From: Planococcus sp. ISL-109
GTDB lineage: Bacteria; Bacillota; Bacilli; Bacillales_A; Planococcaceae
Assembly (NCBI RefSeq): GCF_018613655.1
Contig: NZ_JAGGPW010000004.1
Location: 896,627-960,626, forward strand
Length of the DNA stretch: 64,000 nt
Reading direction: 5' to 3'
Positions 45,806 through 57,060 of this stretch are shown here, in pieces; position 1 is the stretch's first letter, and the number at the start of each line of letters is the position of its first letter. A program made the position numbers and the translations under genes. The notes below the pieces were generated by a model. It did not search any database and was not told the origin of the DNA. It was given only the letters and a program-made list of their open reading frames with translations.

Positions 45806-48129
45806 TGTTTTTCTCCTTCCAGCGCAATCTCGAGCGCTTGTTCCGCTTGGCTGACAAGATGGAATTCCAATTCTTTGCGAATTGATTCCGGCACATCGTC
45901 GAGATCGCGTTCATTCTCTGCAGGTATGATGATTGTCTTCAAACCTGCTCGGTGGGCACTCAAGGTTTTTTCTTTCAGCCCGCCGATCGGCAACACTCGT
46001 CCGCGCAGCGTAATTTCTCCCGTCATCCCGACCTCGCGGCGCACAGGGCGCTTCGTGAGGGCTGAGACGAGCGCTGTCGCAATCGTCACACCGGCAGAAG
46101 GGCCGTCTTTCGGAACGGCTCCTTCCGGCACATGGATATGGATATCGTGCGATTCGTTGAAGTTCGGATCGATGCCGAGTGTTTCCGCTTGTGCACGGAC
46201 ATAAGAAAGAGCGGTCTGTGCCGATTCTTTCATGACGTCCCCGAGCTTCCCGGTCAACTGCAACTTGCCTTTCCCAGCGGACAAGGACACTTCGATCTGC
46301 AATGTATCGCCGCCGACAGCGGTATACGCAAGGCCGGTGGCAACACCGATTTGATTTTCGGTTTCAGCGACGCCGTAGCGGAATTTCTTTTTGCCGAGAT
46401 AGCCTTCGACTTCTTTCGCTCCAACCGTCACGTGTTCTATTTCTTTCGAAACAATCTGTTTGGTGACTTTCCGGCAGATGGATGCGATTTGGCGCTCCAA
46501 TCCGCGCACACCGGCTTCACGTGTGTAATAGCGGATCATTGAGACAAATGCATCTTCTCCGAATGACAGCTGCTCTTCGGACAAGCCGTGTTCTTTCACT
46601 TGTTTCGGCGCCAAATGGTTTTTGGCGATCAATTTCTTTTCGAGTTCCGTATAGCCGGCGATCGAAATGACTTCCATCCGGTCGCGCAAAGGTCCTGGGA
46701 TCGAACCCAGATCGTTTGCTGTCGCGATGAACAGCACATTCGACAGGTCATAACTTTCTTCGATGTAATGGTCGCTGAATGTATGGTTCTGTTCCGGGTC
46801 GAGCACTTCGAGCATCGCCGAAGACGGATCACCCCGGAAGTCGTTGGACATTTTATCAATTTCATCAAGCAAGAACACCGGATTGACCGTGGCTGCTTTT
46901 TTCATTCCTTGAATGATGCGTCCCGGCATCGCGCCGACATATGTACGGCGGTGGCCGCGGATTTCCGATTCATCGCGCACGCCGCCTAGCGAGATGCGGA
47001 CGAAATTGCGGTCGAGCGATTCGGCGATCGAACGGGCAAGTGAGGTTTTCCCGACGCCTGGAGGGCCAACAAGGCAAAGAATCGGTCCACGCAGCGATTT
47101 CGTCATCTGCTGGACAGCCAAATATTCGAGCACCCGTTCTTTTACCGTCTCAAGGCCGTCGTGATCGCGGTTTAATACTTCTTCCGCGTAGTTGATGTCA
47201 AGACGGTCTTCGGTCGCTTCCGACCAAGGGATCGTGATGAGCCATTCAATATAATTGCGGATGATGCCGCTTTCCGCTGCCGCAGAAGGCAGTTTCTCAT
47301 AGCGTTCCAATTCTTTCAGCGCGGTTTTCTCCGTCGATTCGGGCATGCCGATTTCGCTGATGCGCTTTTTCAAATCCGCTACTTCTACTCCTTTGCCGTC
47401 CTTGTCGCCAAGCTCAGTTTGAATTGCTTTCATCTGTTCGCGCAGGTAGAATTCCTTCTGCGTTTTTTCCATCGCTTTTTTCACGCGGTCGTTAATGCGC
47501 TTTTCAATATCCTGCACTTCCTGCTCATTATGCAGGCTGCTGATCAATAGTTCCAGGCGCTTGCTGATGTCGAAAGTTTCGAGTACTTCCTGCTTTGCTG
47601 GCATTTTCAGCGACAAATGCGAAGCGATCATATCAGCCAACCGGCCCGGCTCTTCGATATCGGCTACCGTATTGAATGTTTCAGTCGTCACTTTTTTCGA
47701 GCTTTTGCCGAAGACTTCAAATTGCTCAAGCAAGATCCGCATCAAGGCATCTTGCTCTGCGTCCCGTTCCGGTTCATCCGGGAACGACATCACTTCGACT
47801 ACTGTGAACTTGTCATCTTCTTCGTATTCCTTCCACTTGCCGCGTTCTAGGCCTTCGACCAGCACACGGATCGTTCCGTTCGGCAATTTCAGCATTTGTT
47901 TGACGTATGCCAATGTGCCGATTTTGTGCAAGTCTTCTTTGCCTGGCTGTTCGACTGCCATATCTTTTTGGGCAGCCAAAAAGACGATTTGGTCATCCAT
48001 CATCGCCTGCTCTAATGCCGCTACTGAACGGTCGCGTCCGACATCTATATGCAGTACCATCGCCGGAAAGACGAGCAGCCCGCGAAGTGGCAAGAGCGGA
48101 ACTCGCTTCGTTACTTTTTTCTTCGCCAT
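45802..48129 (-). CDS. lon: ATP-dependent Lon protease LonA
   Basis: Lon degrades misfolded and regulatory proteins. The 775-residue protein has the N-terminal LON substrate domain (1-200), coiled-coil linker, AAA+ module with Walker [17 protein letters not shown] and Walker [12 protein letters not shown], and the protease domain with Ser in [17 protein letters not shown] and Lys in [14 protein letters not shown] (Ser-Lys dyad). The RBS is CGGAGGTGG. In B. subtilis lonB stands between clpX and lonA; it is missing here. Confidence 0.97.
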   Translation of the reverse strand: MAKKKVTKRVPLLPLRGLLVFPAMVLHIDVGRDRSVAALEQAMMDDQIVFLAAQKDMAVEQPGKEDLHKIGTLAYVKQMLKLPNGTIRVLVEGLERGKWKEYEEDDKFTVVEVMSFPDEPERDAEQDALMRILLEQFEVFGKSSKKVTTETFNTVADIEEPGRLADMIASHLSLKMPAKQEVLETFDISKRLELLISSLHNEQEVQDIEKRINDRVKKAMEKTQKEFYLREQMKAIQTELGDKDGKGVEVADLKKRISEIGMPESTEKTALKELERYEKLPSAAAESGIIRNYIEWLITIPWSEATEDRLDINYAEEVLNRDHDGLETVKERVLEYLAVQQMTKSLRGPILCLVGPPGVGKTSLARSIAESLDRNFVRISLGGVRDESEIRGHRRTYVGAMPGRIIQGMKKAATVNPVFLLDEIDKMSNDFRGDPSSAMLEVLDPEQNHTFSDHYIEESYDLSNVLFIATANDLGSIPGPLRDRMEVISIAGYTELEKKLIAKNHLAPKQVKEHGLSEEQLSFGEDAFVSMIRYYTREAGVRGLERQIASICRKVTKQIVSKEIEHVTVGAKEVEGYLGKKKFRYGVAETENQIGVATGLAYTAVGGDTLQIEVSLSAGKGKLQLTGKLGDVMKESAQTALSYVRAQAETLGIDPNFNESHDIHIHVPEGAVPKDGPSAGVTIATALVSALTKRPVRREVGMTGEITLRGRVLPIGGLKEKTLSAHRAGLKTIIIPAENERDLDDVPESIRKELEFHLVSQAEQALEIALEGEKQ

Positions 48130-48185
48130 TTGTAACCCACCTCCGTTAATTCTCTATATCTCTCTTGCTACTAAGTTTTTTCGTA

Positions 48186-48238
48186 GAAAAAAAAGGGCTG
48201 ACCCCATACGCGCGGATGTGCACGATTCAGAGTCAGCC
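48186..48238 (-). terminator. clpX terminator
   Basis: GGGCTGAC pairs with GTCAGCCC around a 29-nt loop containing further pairing, followed by eight T on the minus strand. It makes clpX separable from lon. Confidence 0.8.
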
Positions 48239-48273
48239 CGTATCATCCTATTCTTGTGTATCCGCCGGACAAA

Positions 48274-49545
48274 TTAAGCGGATGTTTTTTCGTTGCTGCC
48301 GTTATCGAACTCAGTGCCGTCTTCAAGAATCAGTTTAGGCTGAACACTGTCAGTCACCGTTTCTTTCGTGATGATGCACTCCACAATGTCTTCACGGGAA
48401 GGCAGATCAAACATCACATCAAGCATGATGTTTTCGATGATCGAACGCAATCCGCGTGCGCCTGTTTTCCGATCGATGGCGAGGCGGGAAATTTCAACCA
48501 GCGCTTCATGTTCGAACGTCAACTTCACGCCGTCAAGCTCCATCATTTTCTGATATTGCTTGATCAGTGCGTTTTTAGGCTCTGTCAGAATTTCCACGAG
48601 TGCATTTTCATCCAATTGCTCTAAGCTTGCTAGTACCGGCAAACGGCCGATGAACTCAGGGATCAAGCCGAATTTCAACAAGTCCTCTGGGATCAATTGG
48701 CTAAGAAGGGATTTTTCATCCAATTCTTCTTTGTTCGGATCGGCACCGAAACCGATGATCTTATTGCCGAGACGGCGTTTGATGATCTGATCGACGCCAT
48801 CAAACGCACCGCCGACGATGAACAAGACGTTCGTCGTATCGATTTGGATGAATTCCTGATGAGGATGCTTACGTCCGCCTTGTGGGGGAACGCTCGCTGT
48901 TGTGCCTTCTAGGATTTTCAGCAAAGCTTGCTGAACGCCTTCACCTGAAACATCGCGTGTAATCGATGCGTTCTCGGATTTGCGCGCCACTTTATCGATT
49001 TCATCGATGTAGATGATACCTTTTTCTGCACGGTCCACGTCGTAATCTGCAGCCTGGATCAGTTTAAGCAGAATGTTCTCGACATCCTCGCCGACATAAC
49101 CGGCTTCAGTCAGAGATGTAGCATCTGCAATTGCAAATGGTACATTCAAAATGCGTGCGAGTGTTTGCGCAAGCAAAGTTTTCCCGCTTCCTGTAGGACC
49201 GATCAAAACGATATTCGATTTCGAAAGCTCGACATCGTCGATTTTGCTATTGGAATTAACCCGTTTGTAATGATTATAAACTGCCACAGCCAAAGATTTT
49301 TTCGCTTTTTCCTGGCCGATGACATAACCGTTTAAGGTATCCAAAATCTCTTTCGGTTTTGGTACTTCTTTGAATTCGACTTCTTCTTCCGTGCCGAGTT
49401 CTTCCTCTACGATTTCGGTGCAAAGTTCGATGCACTCATCGCAAATATATACACCTGGTCCAGCGACCAGTTTACGAACTTGTTCCTGCGGTTTACCGCA
49501 AAATGAACATTTTAAATGCTCTTTTTCATCATTGAATTTGAACAA
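48274..49545 (-). CDS. clpX: ATP-dependent Clp protease ATP-binding subunit ClpX (TTG start)
   Basis: ClpX unfolds substrates for ClpP. The 423-residue protein has the N-terminal zinc finger (CSFCGK and CDECIELC), Walker [18 protein letters not shown], Walker [10 protein letters not shown], the ClpP-binding IGFGA-like loop [10 protein letters not shown], and sensor [10 protein letters not shown]. The frame is open to a GTG at 49554, but that codon overlaps its own AGGGG; the TTG at 49545 with AGGGGTG about 6 nt away gives [18 protein letters not shown], the exact B. subtilis-style N-terminus. Confidence 0.96.
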   Translation of the reverse strand: MFKFNDEKEHLKCSFCGKPQEQVRKLVAGPGVYICDECIELCTEIVEEELGTEEEVEFKEVPKPKEILDTLNGYVIGQEKAKKSLAVAVYNHYKRVNSNSKIDDVELSKSNIVLIGPTGSGKTLLAQTLARILNVPFAIADATSLTEAGYVGEDVENILLKLIQAADYDVDRAEKGIIYIDEIDKVARKSENASITRDVSGEGVQQALLKILEGTTASVPPQGGRKHPHQEFIQIDTTNVLFIVGGAFDGVDQIIKRRLGNKIIGFGADPNKEELDEKSLLSQLIPEDLLKFGLIPEFIGRLPVLASLEQLDENALVEILTEPKNALIKQYQKMMELDGVKLTFEHEALVEISRLAIDRKTGARGLRSIIENIMLDVMFDLPSREDIVECIITKETVTDSVQPKLILEDGTEFDNGSNEKTSA

Positions 49546-49765
49546 TGTAGTCACCCCTATTCAAGCCATTATCTTACAAGATTAATATGATTGTATCAAC
49601 TAATTAGAATTATTCCAATCAAACTGCCTTTATATATGAAGAAACTCTATATTGAAGGAAATGAAAAGCATATCTGTTAAGTTGAAGCTATGACTTTCAG
49701 CAGGTAATCTTCCGACGGTGAACGGCAATATGTTTAGAGATATTTAGTCTTTTACCAGTATGTAT

Positions 49766-49800
49766 AGAAAACAAGGTGCGAATGCCGCACCTTGTTTTAT
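49766..49800 (-). terminator. tig terminator
   Basis: AACAAGGTGCG / CGCACCTTGTT hairpin with 5-nt loop after the tig stop codon, followed by TTTTC on the minus strand. Confidence 0.8.
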
Positions 49801-49818
49801 TAAAAGATCTTATTGGTC

Positions 49819-51123
49819 TTATTCAGAAGCCTTAGCGTCATCGGAAACTTTAGCGTTTTTCACTAGGAATTCAACCGTATTTTGCATGCGGATGTCATTT
49901 TCAAGCATTTCAGTGCCGCCAAGAGCAGTTTTGATCTGTTCTTTGTCCATGTTGAACTGGCTAGCCATTTTTTCAAGCTCTTTATCGATGTCTTCAGAAG
50001 TGACTTCCATGTTTTCCGCTTTAGCGATTGCTTCAAGCGTCAATGATACGCGTACGCGTGTTTGAGCATCAGCTGTCATTTGTTCGCGGAGTGCATCTTC
50101 GTCCTGGCCGGAGAACTGGAAGTACAATTCCTTGTTCATTCCTTGCTGGCTTAGGCGCTGTTCGAAATCTTGCATCATGCGATCGATTTCTGTGTTGATC
50201 ATCGCTTCAGGAATCTCAACTGTTGAGTTTTCAGCCGCTTGCTGCACGAGGTCATCGCGAAGTTTTGCGTCAGAAGCGGTTTCTTTTTCCGCTTTCAAGC
50301 TTTCTTTCATTTTCGTGCGAAGTGCGTCAAGGCCTTCTACTTCTTCGTCAAGTTCTTTAGCGAACTCATCGTTAAGCTCTGGCAATTCTTTAGCTTTCAC
50401 TTCGTTTACCGTCACTTTGAACGTTGCTGCTTTTCCAGCAAGTTCTTCCGCGTGGTATTCTTCAGGGAAAGACACTTCCACTTCTTTTTGTTCGCCGGTT
50501 TTAGCGCCGATCAATTGCTCTTCAAATCCTGGAATGAATGAATTTGAACCGATTTCTAGGGAGTAGTCATTGCCTGCTCCGCCTTCAAACGATTCTCCGT
50601 CTACGAATCCTTCGAAATCGATAATAGCTGTATCGCCATTTTCGATTGCGCTGTCTTCTTTGACCGACAATTCAGCCATACGTTCCTGGCTTTCTTTCAA
50701 TTGCGCTTCGATTTCCTCATCCGTCACGTTCACGTCTTCTTTGGAAACTTCAAGGCCTTTATACTCGCCCAACTGTAATTCAGGCTTCACTATAACTTTT
50801 GCAGTAAAGACAAGCGGTTCGTTCTTTTCCAATTTTTCCACGTCGATTTCAGGACGGTCAACTGGGTTGATTCCTGATTCTTCGACTGCGTTCGCGTATG
50901 CGTCAGGCAGGATGAAATCAAGTGCATCCTGGTAAAGAGATTCTACACCGAAACGCTTTTCGAACATTTGGCGTGGCATTTTCCCTTTACGGAAACCTGG
51001 TACGTTAATTTCTTTTACGACTTTTTTAAATGCTTTATCAAGTGCGCCGTTTACTTCTTCAGCCGGTACTTCTATTGTTAAGACTCCGACGTTACCTTCT
51101 TGCTTTTCCCATTTTGCTGACAT
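49819..51123 (-). CDS. tig: Trigger factor (ribosome-associated chaperone)
   Basis: Trigger factor binds ribosomal protein L23 and folds nascent chains. The 434-residue protein has the ribosome-binding signature [19 protein letters not shown] (about residues 39-57), a PPIase FKBP-type domain (about 150-245, with EFEGFVDGE-like [10 protein letters not shown]) and a long helical C-terminal domain. The ATG at 51123 with GGAGGG is supported; the ORF extends five codons further. It is followed by clpX after its own terminator. Confidence 0.97.
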   Translation of the reverse strand: MSAKWEKQEGNVGVLTIEVPAEEVNGALDKAFKKVVKEINVPGFRKGKMPRQMFEKRFGVESLYQDALDFILPDAYANAVEESGINPVDRPEIDVEKLEKNEPLVFTAKVIVKPELQLGEYKGLEVSKEDVNVTDEEIEAQLKESQERMAELSVKEDSAIENGDTAIIDFEGFVDGESFEGGAGNDYSLEIGSNSFIPGFEEQLIGAKTGEQKEVEVSFPEEYHAEELAGKAATFKVTVNEVKAKELPELNDEFAKELDEEVEGLDALRTKMKESLKAEKETASDAKLRDDLVQQAAENSTVEIPEAMINTEIDRMMQDFEQRLSQQGMNKELYFQFSGQDEDALREQMTADAQTRVRVSLTLEAIAKAENMEVTSEDIDKELEKMASQFNMDKEQIKTALGGTEMLENDIRMQNTVEFLVKNAKVSDDAKASE

Positions 51124-51192
51124 GTATAAGCCCTCCAAACATTTTTTTACAAAGTGTGTACTTTATTTGCACGAATTTTTGACAACCTCCAC

Positions 51193-51220
51193 ATTATATC
51201 ATAAATACGAGCAGGTTCAA
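51193..51220 (-). promoter_or_regulatory. tig promoter
   Basis: TTGAAC (51215-51220) and TATAAT (51193-51198) are spaced by 16 nt, about 70 nt before the tig start codon. Confidence 0.65.
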
Positions 51221-51226
51221 CTATTT

Positions 51227-52207
51227 CTAACCGTTGCGCAATTCTATGTAGGCTTCCGCTTGCTTCAGCAGATTCATCAATTCCGGATTGGCTTGGTCTG
51301 CCGTTTCCCCGCTGAACAAACTGTCGAGATACAAATGGTAGGCATCGGCAATTTCCGCTTCATCGAAATCTTCCCAGAAAAACGGATACAGCAGGTAAAT
51401 ATGCCGGTCGACCAGTTCCATCGCCATTTGCAATTTTGCCGGCTCTTTCTCCAACCCCCTTTCCAGCAGCAGCCGGATATTCAACAGCCGTTTGTCTTTC
51501 AGCGGATCCGGAAGCGTTTCAACCGTGAACTCTTGCGTGTAATGAAATTTCTCCACGTGGACGGATCCGGAGAGTTGCTGTTCCCGCAGCATCAGCAGCA
51601 GATAGGATTTGGCAACCCAGTCCACTTCCGGATGTGCGATCAATTGCTGCAATTGATCGCACATCGCAGCATATGCTTCTTTCGGCAATTCCGTCACCCG
51701 TTGTTCCTGTTCGACCGGGCTTAAAAGCAAAAACTGATCAAGTGCGTAACGTTCGACATCTTTTTTGAACGTAGTATTGCTTTCCGCAATCCGTTCATTC
51801 AAGTCGCGCAATTGATGGAATTGCTCGAGTCGTTCTGCCGGCAGAACGTTCTCCTCTATCAGCACTTCGATCATTTTCTCCGCTTCCTGAAACTCTTTCA
51901 CTTGCATTAAAATGCTTATGTATAACTCCATCGTCTCCAAATAATGGATCGGTCCGATGCGCAGCAATTCCTTGACTACTTCGAGCGCCTCAGTAAACTC
52001 ACCAAGTTCATACAAGCTGTAAGCATAGCCGCCGAGTGCCGCTGCGTGCTCCGGTTCGTAGACGAGCACTTGATATAGTTTATCGCGTGCGTCTTCGTAC
52101 TGTTCGTTTTTCAAGTTGGTCATGCCTTCCGTCAACAGACGCGTGACGGTCGTCGGGAAAACAATGACATTGCCCCTGCGTTTCAAATCCCCAAATTTCT
52201 TCCGCAT
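51227..52207 (-). CDS. TPR-repeat protein, YsoA-like
   Basis: The 326-residue soluble protein has TPR-like helix pairs in the N-terminal half (for example EGMTNLKNEQYEDARDKLYQ and YAYSLYELGEFTEALEVVKE), followed by a less regular helical C-terminal half rich in Leu/Glu. Position upstream of tig matches B. subtilis ysoA, whose function is unknown. The ATG at 52207 with GAGGTGG upstream is preferred; the longer open frame runs into the neighbouring gene. Confidence 0.8.
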   Translation of the reverse strand: MRKKFGDLKRRGNVIVFPTTVTRLLTEGMTNLKNEQYEDARDKLYQVLVYEPEHAAALGGYAYSLYELGEFTEALEVVKELLRIGPIHYLETMELYISILMQVKEFQEAEKMIEVLIEENVLPAERLEQFHQLRDLNERIAESNTTFKKDVERYALDQFLLLSPVEQEQRVTELPKEAYAAMCDQLQQLIAHPEVDWVAKSYLLLMLREQQLSGSVHVEKFHYTQEFTVETLPDPLKDKRLLNIRLLLERGLEKEPAKLQMAMELVDRHIYLLYPFFWEDFDEAEIADAYHLYLDSLFSGETADQANPELMNLLKQAEAYIELRNG

Positions 52208-52269
52208 CCTACCACCTCTTTGTCCATTCATCATACCATAAAATAGTGCTTTTAAAACCAAAGCTGGCA

Positions 52270-52704
52270 CTACTGTGCGCCAGCTTTTTTGCCGTTCAGG
52301 ACAAGTTCGTAACGGACATCCGCTTTCATGGAATGAGCGACCGGGCAATATTTCTCACCGCTCACTTCAATGGCGTGAAGCACTTTCTCCTCGTCTATAT
52401 CGCCTTCGACTAAAAACGTGACCGTCACCGCTAAAAATTCTTTTGGCGGATCCTTCCGTTTTTCCCCTTCAGTGACAATCTCAATCGATTGCACCTTGTC
52501 GATTTTCGAACGCAAAATCATAATGACATCCATTCCGACACAACCGGCGAGCGAACCAAGCAGCGCTTGCATCGGCAATAAACCTTGATCGTTCCCGACA
52601 CCTTTATGGGCGTCCATCTTCAGGACGTGTCCACCTTGGCCGCTTGCTTCAAAAACAAAATCACCTTGCCATTTTGTGCTGAGCTTCAATAGTTCGGTTT
52701 CCAT
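52270..52704 (-). CDS. OsmC/Ohr-family peroxiredoxin-like protein
   Basis: OsmC-type proteins reduce organic hydroperoxides with two Cys. The 144-residue protein shows the first Cys in ALLGSLAGCVGMDVIMILR and the second in EKYCPVAHSM, both at family positions. The start is uncertain: ATG codons at 52710 and 52704 lie close together, and 52704 has better spacing from AAAGGG. The product resembles YhfA-like OsmC proteins more than Ohr. Confidence 0.88.
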   Translation of the reverse strand: METELLKLSTKWQGDFVFEASGQGGHVLKMDAHKGVGNDQGLLPMQALLGSLAGCVGMDVIMILRSKIDKVQSIEIVTEGEKRKDPPKEFLAVTVTFLVEGDIDEEKVLHAIEVSGEKYCPVAHSMKADVRYELVLNGKKAGAQ

Positions 52705-52772
52705 CTCCATCACCCTTTCCTCTTTTTAACAGTGTATCATTCGACTTCAGAATATTTCATCTTTTAAGCATA

Positions 52773-52806
52773 TTAAAAAACTGCCTGCACGCGCAAGGCA
52801 GTTTTA
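52773..52806 (-). terminator. Terminator of the ydcF-like gene
   Basis: AAAACTGCCT / AGGCAGTTTT hairpin overlapping the stop codon with A/T-rich flanks. Confidence 0.75.
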
Positions 52807-53400
52807 AACGAAAGCATGGATGGCGACGTATGCGATATAACAAATGATTTCCCGGGCAAAAAACGGTAGAGTCTTGAAAAAACTCGTGAATTCAGTCGAC
52901 GGTGTCGGGGATGAATGGGCGTCAATGCCGGCATGCTCCGCCATTAGCAGCGCCCGTTTCATATGTAAGGGATCGCTGACGACAAGAAAGCTCGATAAAT
53001 CGTTCGCAGCTGCGAGCTCACCGGCAAAAAGGAAGTTTTCTTCTGTGATCAACGATTCGGTTTCAATCAGAATATCTTCTGCCGGAACGTTATTGCGGAT
53101 GGCAAAGTCGCGGCTGACGGCCGATTCGGCAAAGTCCGCTCCATCAGTGATGCCCCCTGTGAAAATGATTTTCTTCACATAGCCGGCTTCGTATAAATCG
53201 ATGGCATGGCGTATGCGCTGTTCGAGCACAGGCGAAGGCTCTTCGCCGATGATTTTTGTACCGAGGACGATTGCTGCATCGGCTTCAAGCAATTCCGACT
53301 CGTTGCCGAAAGCCCAAATGCTCAATGCGATTGATGCTATGAGGCTCACTTGGATAAGTGAGAAAATGATCAAAAGACGTTTCCAGTTGTTTTTGAACAC
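52804..53400 (-). CDS. YdcF/SanA-like membrane-anchored protein (DUF218)
   Basis: The 198-residue protein has an N-terminal membrane anchor (about 8-30) and a DUF218 domain with DAAIVLGTKI, RIRHAIDLYEAGYVKKIIFT, GG, and VVSDPLHMKRALLMAEHAGI. Family members are linked to cell-envelope functions, with no known enzyme activity in general. It stands alone next to a tRNA gene. Confidence 0.85.
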   Translation of the reverse strand: MFKNNWKRLLIIFSLIQVSLIASIALSIWAFGNESELLEADAAIVLGTKIIGEEPSPVLEQRIRHAIDLYEAGYVKKIIFTGGITDGADFAESAVSRDFAIRNNVPAEDILIETESLITEENFLFAGELAAANDLSSFLVVSDPLHMKRALLMAEHAGIDAHSSPTPSTEFTSFFKTLPFFAREIICYIAYVAIHAFV

Positions 53401-53572
53401 TGATCTTTTCCACCTTTAGGTCTATTTTTTCTCTATCTTTTTCCATTGTACTCGATTGCCCGCAAATAAACAGCAGGAAATCAAAAGGCCATCATTCTTT
53501 CACCATTCCGCTTCAAATTATTATTGAAAAACAAAAAACCTCGCTTTCCATAAATGGAAAACAAGGTTCAAA

Positions 53573-53646
<74 letters not shown>

Positions 53647-53730
53647 ATGACTTTCCTTCTGAAAGACAATTTTAATTATAGAAATCATTCGAAGAAAAGT
53701 CAATGCTATTTCAAAAAAATATCAAATTGT

Positions 53731-54327
53731 TTATTTCAGCCACGTAGGCATTGCTTCGCTGAGCTTGCGAATTGCTTGTCCGCGATGTGAGATGGCTGCT
53801 TTTTCTTGCGGCTCAAGCTCCGCCATGGCCCGCTCCTGTGACGGAACGTAAAAAACGGGATCGTAGCCGAAGCCGTGGTCGCCGCGGCGCAGACGCAAGA
53901 TCTCGCCTTCACATGAGCCTGAGAACATCACCGTTTCTTCACCGGGTGCTGCGACTGCCAACACGCAGCGGAAGCGCGCCGTGCGCTCTGTGTCCGGCAC
54001 TTGCGCCAATTTCTCCAACACTTTATCGATATTGGCGTCATCGCTTTTCTCCCCGCCGGCGTAACGCGCCGAGTACACGCCAGGCTCGCCGTCCAATGCA
54101 TCGATTTCAAGACCGCTGTCATCCGCGATGACCGGAATGCCGAGTGCTGCTGCAACGCCTTCTGCTTTTAAGATGGCGTTCGCTTCAAACGTGGTGCCTG
54201 TTTCTTCGATATCCAACTCTTCGGCGACATCTTTCAATGTCAGCACTTCATAGCCTAAAGGCGCAAGCAAAGTTTCAAAGTCTTTGGCTTTTCCTTTGTT
54301 TTGCGTGGCGATGACGATTTTTTTCAT
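53731..54327 (-). CDS. rdgB: XTP/dITP diphosphatase (RdgB/HAM1, YsnA)
   Basis: It removes non-canonical purine triphosphates such as dITP and XTP. The 198-residue protein has [64 protein letters not shown] and the C-terminal GYDPVFYVP and [14 protein letters not shown]. It overlaps rph by four bases (ATGA), the rph-ysnA arrangement of B. subtilis. Confidence 0.96.
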   Translation of the reverse strand: MKKIVIATQNKGKAKDFETLLAPLGYEVLTLKDVAEELDIEETGTTFEANAILKAEGVAAALGIPVIADDSGLEIDALDGEPGVYSARYAGGEKSDDANIDKVLEKLAQVPDTERTARFRCVLAVAAPGEETVMFSGSCEGEILRLRRGDHGFGYDPVFYVPSQERAMAELEPQEKAAISHRGQAIRKLSEAMPTWLK

Positions 54328-55073
54328 AATGCCGTTTCTACCTTTTCACCGATGCGGTAAGCCAGTTCTCCAAGTGCATGCTTCTGGATTTCGATCAATT
54401 GGCGGATGCCTTCTTCGCCTAGATCGAGCATTTCATTCAACTCTGTGCGGCTGAACGTTGCTTCTTCTCCGGTTCCTTGCATTTCCACAAATTCCCCGGA
54501 CCCGGTCATGACCAGATTCATATCGACAGCTGCTGTGGAATCTTCCTCATAATTCAAATCGAGGATCGCTTGTTTGTCGCTATTGATGCCGACACTAGTT
54601 GCCGCCAAATAATCTGTTACCGGAAATACCGGAACATCCAATTTACCGAGTGCGATGGACATAGCGATAAATGCACCGGTAATCGATGCTGTGCGTGTTC
54701 CGCCGTCCGCTTGGATGACGTCGCAATCGATCCAAAGTGTACGCTCGCCGATTTTCTCAAGGTCTACAACGGCACGCAGTGAGCGGCCGATCAGACGCTG
54801 GATTTCCATTGTCCGTCCGCCAAGCTTGCCGCGTGTCGCTTCTCGCTGGTTGCGGCTTCCTGTTGCCCGTGGCAGCATTGAGTATTCAGCCGTAATCCAA
54901 CCTTTGCCCTGCCCTCTTAAAAAGCTTGGCACCCGTGATTCGATTGTCGCTGTACAAATGACTTTTGTCTGGCCGACCGTAATCAATACGGAACCTTCCG
55001 GATGGATCAAGTAATCCGTCTCTACTTCCACTTGGCGCAGTTCATCAACTTGTCTATTATCTATTCTTGTCAT
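54324..55073 (-). CDS. rph: Ribonuclease PH
   Basis: RNase PH trims tRNA 3' ends phosphorolytically. The 249-residue protein has [78 protein letters not shown] and [17 protein letters not shown]. It is followed by rdgB with coupled translation. In B. subtilis gerM stands between racE and rph; it is absent here. Confidence 0.97.
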   Translation of the reverse strand: MTRIDNRQVDELRQVEVETDYLIHPEGSVLITVGQTKVICTATIESRVPSFLRGQGKGWITAEYSMLPRATGSRNQREATRGKLGGRTMEIQRLIGRSLRAVVDLEKIGERTLWIDCDVIQADGGTRTASITGAFIAMSIALGKLDVPVFPVTDYLAATSVGINSDKQAILDLNYEEDSTAAVDMNLVMTGSGEFVEMQGTGEEATFSRTELNEMLDLGEEGIRQLIEIQKHALGELAYRIGEKVETAL

Positions 55074-55125
55074 ATTTTTTCCTCCTCATATACCCACAAA
55101 GCTTAACATATTTCCACTGTAACGA

Positions 55126-55158
55126 CAAAAACCCGACAGCAAGGCGGTCAGGTTTTTG
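55126..55158 (-). terminator. Candidate terminator after racE
   Basis: AAAACCCGAC / GTCAGGTTTT with one bulge forms a hairpin overlapping the racE stop codon, followed by TTTTTGTC on the minus strand. Confidence 0.65.
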
Positions 55159-55957
55159 CAAATTGAATCGAATGGATGCAAGGCTCTTCGATAGCGAGCC
55201 ATTTGCGGATGATCGTGCGGAAAATCTCAGTTGAACCGGAAGTATAAAATTGATGGACTGGCGGTTTTTTGCGCTTTGCGAACTTGTCTTCATAACTAAG
55301 ATGGCGAAACACGTCTTTTGCTGTTTCTTCAGCTGACGACAGCACGGTCACCGTCTTGCCGAGTTCCTGCTCGATAAATCCTTGCAAAAGCGGATAATGC
55401 GTACAGCCGAGAATCGCCGTATCGAATTCCTTCAATTTGATCATGCTAAGCGTTTCCACGACGATGCGCCGCGCAAAGTCCCCTTCGTACTCATCACTTT
55501 CCACTAGCGGCACAAACCGCGGGCACGCCAATTGGATGACTTCGGACGACGAAACGAGCGATTTGATCGCTTTTTCATAAGCGCCGCTTTTGACAGTTCC
55601 AGCTGTTCCGAGTACCGCGATTTTTTTAGTCGAGGATGATTTTATCGCTGCCCTGGCGCCTGGAAAAATAACACCGATGACTGGAATGGGCAGTTTTTTC
55701 TGAAGCGAATTGAGCGCCGCGGCCGTGGCCGTATTACAGGCGATGACCAGCATTTTGACGTTCATTTTCATGAGCGCCTCTGCCATTTGCCATGTATAGC
55801 GCCGGACTTCTGCAAGTGGACGGGGGCCATAAGGACAACGGGCATTATCGCCGATATAACAAATCTTTTCATTAGGCAAAAGTCTCATAATTTCTTTGGC
55901 GACGGTCAATCCGCCGACGCCCGAATCAATGACTCCGATTGGCGCATTCAATGTCAT
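55148..55957 (-). CDS. racE: Glutamate racemase
   Basis: It supplies D-glutamate for peptidoglycan. The 269-residue protein has GVIDSGVGGLTVAKEIMRLL, the first catalytic Cys in VIACNTATAAAL and the second in ILGCTHYPLLQ, and YIGDNARCPYGPR. It lies 10 nt after the MarR gene. Overall length and motifs are normal. Confidence 0.96.
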   Translation of the reverse strand: MTLNAPIGVIDSGVGGLTVAKEIMRLLPNEKICYIGDNARCPYGPRPLAEVRRYTWQMAEALMKMNVKMLVIACNTATAAALNSLQKKLPIPVIGVIFPGARAAIKSSSTKKIAVLGTAGTVKSGAYEKAIKSLVSSSEVIQLACPRFVPLVESDEYEGDFARRIVVETLSMIKLKEFDTAILGCTHYPLLQGFIEQELGKTVTVLSSAEETAKDVFRHLSYEDKFAKRKKPPVHQFYTSGSTEIFRTIIRKWLAIEEPCIHSIQFAKT

Positions 55958-55967
55958 AGCCCCGCTC

Positions 55968-56420
55968 CTATTTCATGTTGATATGCATTTTCTCCAACAA
56001 TGACGAAAATTGCTCGACTTCTTCTTCGCTAAAATCTTCGAGGACGTTTTCCAAATAGTCCTGACGTTTTTTGATGACTTCTTCAATGATCCGTTCGCCT
56101 TCTTTTAACAGCTTGATGCGCACGACGCGGCGGTCTTGTTCTTCGCGGGTCCGAACAACCAATTCATTTTTCTCCATCCGGTCGACGAGGTCCGTCGTTG
56201 TGCTGAACGCGAGGAACATTTTGTTCGACAGGTCGCCGATCGTCATATCCCCATGCTCGAACAGCCATTGCAAAGCAACGAATTGAGGTGGTGTGATTGT
56301 ATAGGAATGGAGAATTTCGCGCCCTTTTTGTTTGATGATTCCGGATATATAACGCAATTCTTTTTCCATAAACGCCACGCGCTCTAAGTCATGGCGTCCG
56401 CTTAATTTGTCTTCAGTCAT
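55968..56420 (-). CDS. MarR-family transcriptional regulator, YsmB-like
   Basis: The 150-residue protein is a winged-helix regulator with ITPPQFVALQWLFEHGDMTI as helix 1-2 of the DNA-binding domain, DLSNKMFLAFSTTTDLVDRM as recognition helix and RTREEQDRRVVRIKL as wing. Position upstream of racE matches B. subtilis ysmB. Targets are not evident from the sequence. Confidence 0.9.
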   Translation of the reverse strand: MTEDKLSGRHDLERVAFMEKELRYISGIIKQKGREILHSYTITPPQFVALQWLFEHGDMTIGDLSNKMFLAFSTTTDLVDRMEKNELVVRTREEQDRRVVRIKLLKEGERIIEEVIKKRQDYLENVLEDFSEEEVEQFSSLLEKMHINMK

Positions 56421-56495
56421 GGACTCGGTTCACTCCCTAGCTACAGTTCTTTTCTTTTATAGTGAAGCTTTCTTCCTAAGAAGGCAAGGCTTGCT

Positions 56496-56963
56496 TCATT
56501 TTCGCGAGGAAGTCAGACTTCCTGCGCCAAGCATCGTTCTCTCTTCCGCAGTCCAAGGAGAGCCTTTCCCACTCGCTTTGGAAATTTGGACGATGGCCCC
56601 TCTGCCGGTGAAGCACGTTTCCTGCTGATCGTTTACCACCCAGTAATGGATGTCCGCCGAAGAATTGCCGATTGACGCCACTTTGACATAAACTTTCAGC
56701 TGTTCATCGAAAAATACTTGCCGCACAAAATCCACTTGCATGTCGGCTACAACAGGAATCAAATCACTATCTTTCTGAAGCCAACTTTGCATAAGCCCGA
56801 TGGATTTCATAAACTCAATCCGTGCGTACTCAAAATAAGCGATCGGTACTGTGTTGTTGACATGGCCGAACATATCGGTCTCAGAAAACCGCACATGCAC
56901 CGGTGCGTAAAATGTAAAACCTTCCTGCCATTGCGTAAAATTCTCTATGTATGCCGCTTTCAT
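56496..56963 (-). CDS. Acyl-CoA thioesterase, 4HBT fold, YsmA-like
   Basis: The 155-residue protein has VRFSETDMFGHVNNTVPIAY, the 4-hydroxybenzoyl-CoA thioesterase motif with catalytic Asp, and continues FEYARIEFMKSIGLM. The position between sdhB and the MarR gene matches B. subtilis ysmA. The germination gene gerE, which lies beside ysmA in B. subtilis, is not present. Confidence 0.9.
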   Translation of the reverse strand: MKAAYIENFTQWQEGFTFYAPVHVRFSETDMFGHVNNTVPIAYFEYARIEFMKSIGLMQSWLQKDSDLIPVVADMQVDFVRQVFFDEQLKVYVKVASIGNSSADIHYWVVNDQQETCFTGRGAIVQISKASGKGSPWTAEERTMLGAGSLTSSRK

Positions 56964-57060
56964 CCTTGTTCCCCCTATAATCTACTTCTCATTTTTTAAG
57001 TATAGCAAAAACCGGTGCCAAGGACATCGGTTTCAGCCAAGCTAACAGTATTTCAATTGA

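Noticed and set aside
45341-46204. 287-residue plus-strand open frame over engB and lon
   Set aside because: It spans the border of two certain genes on the other strand and has no family resemblance.
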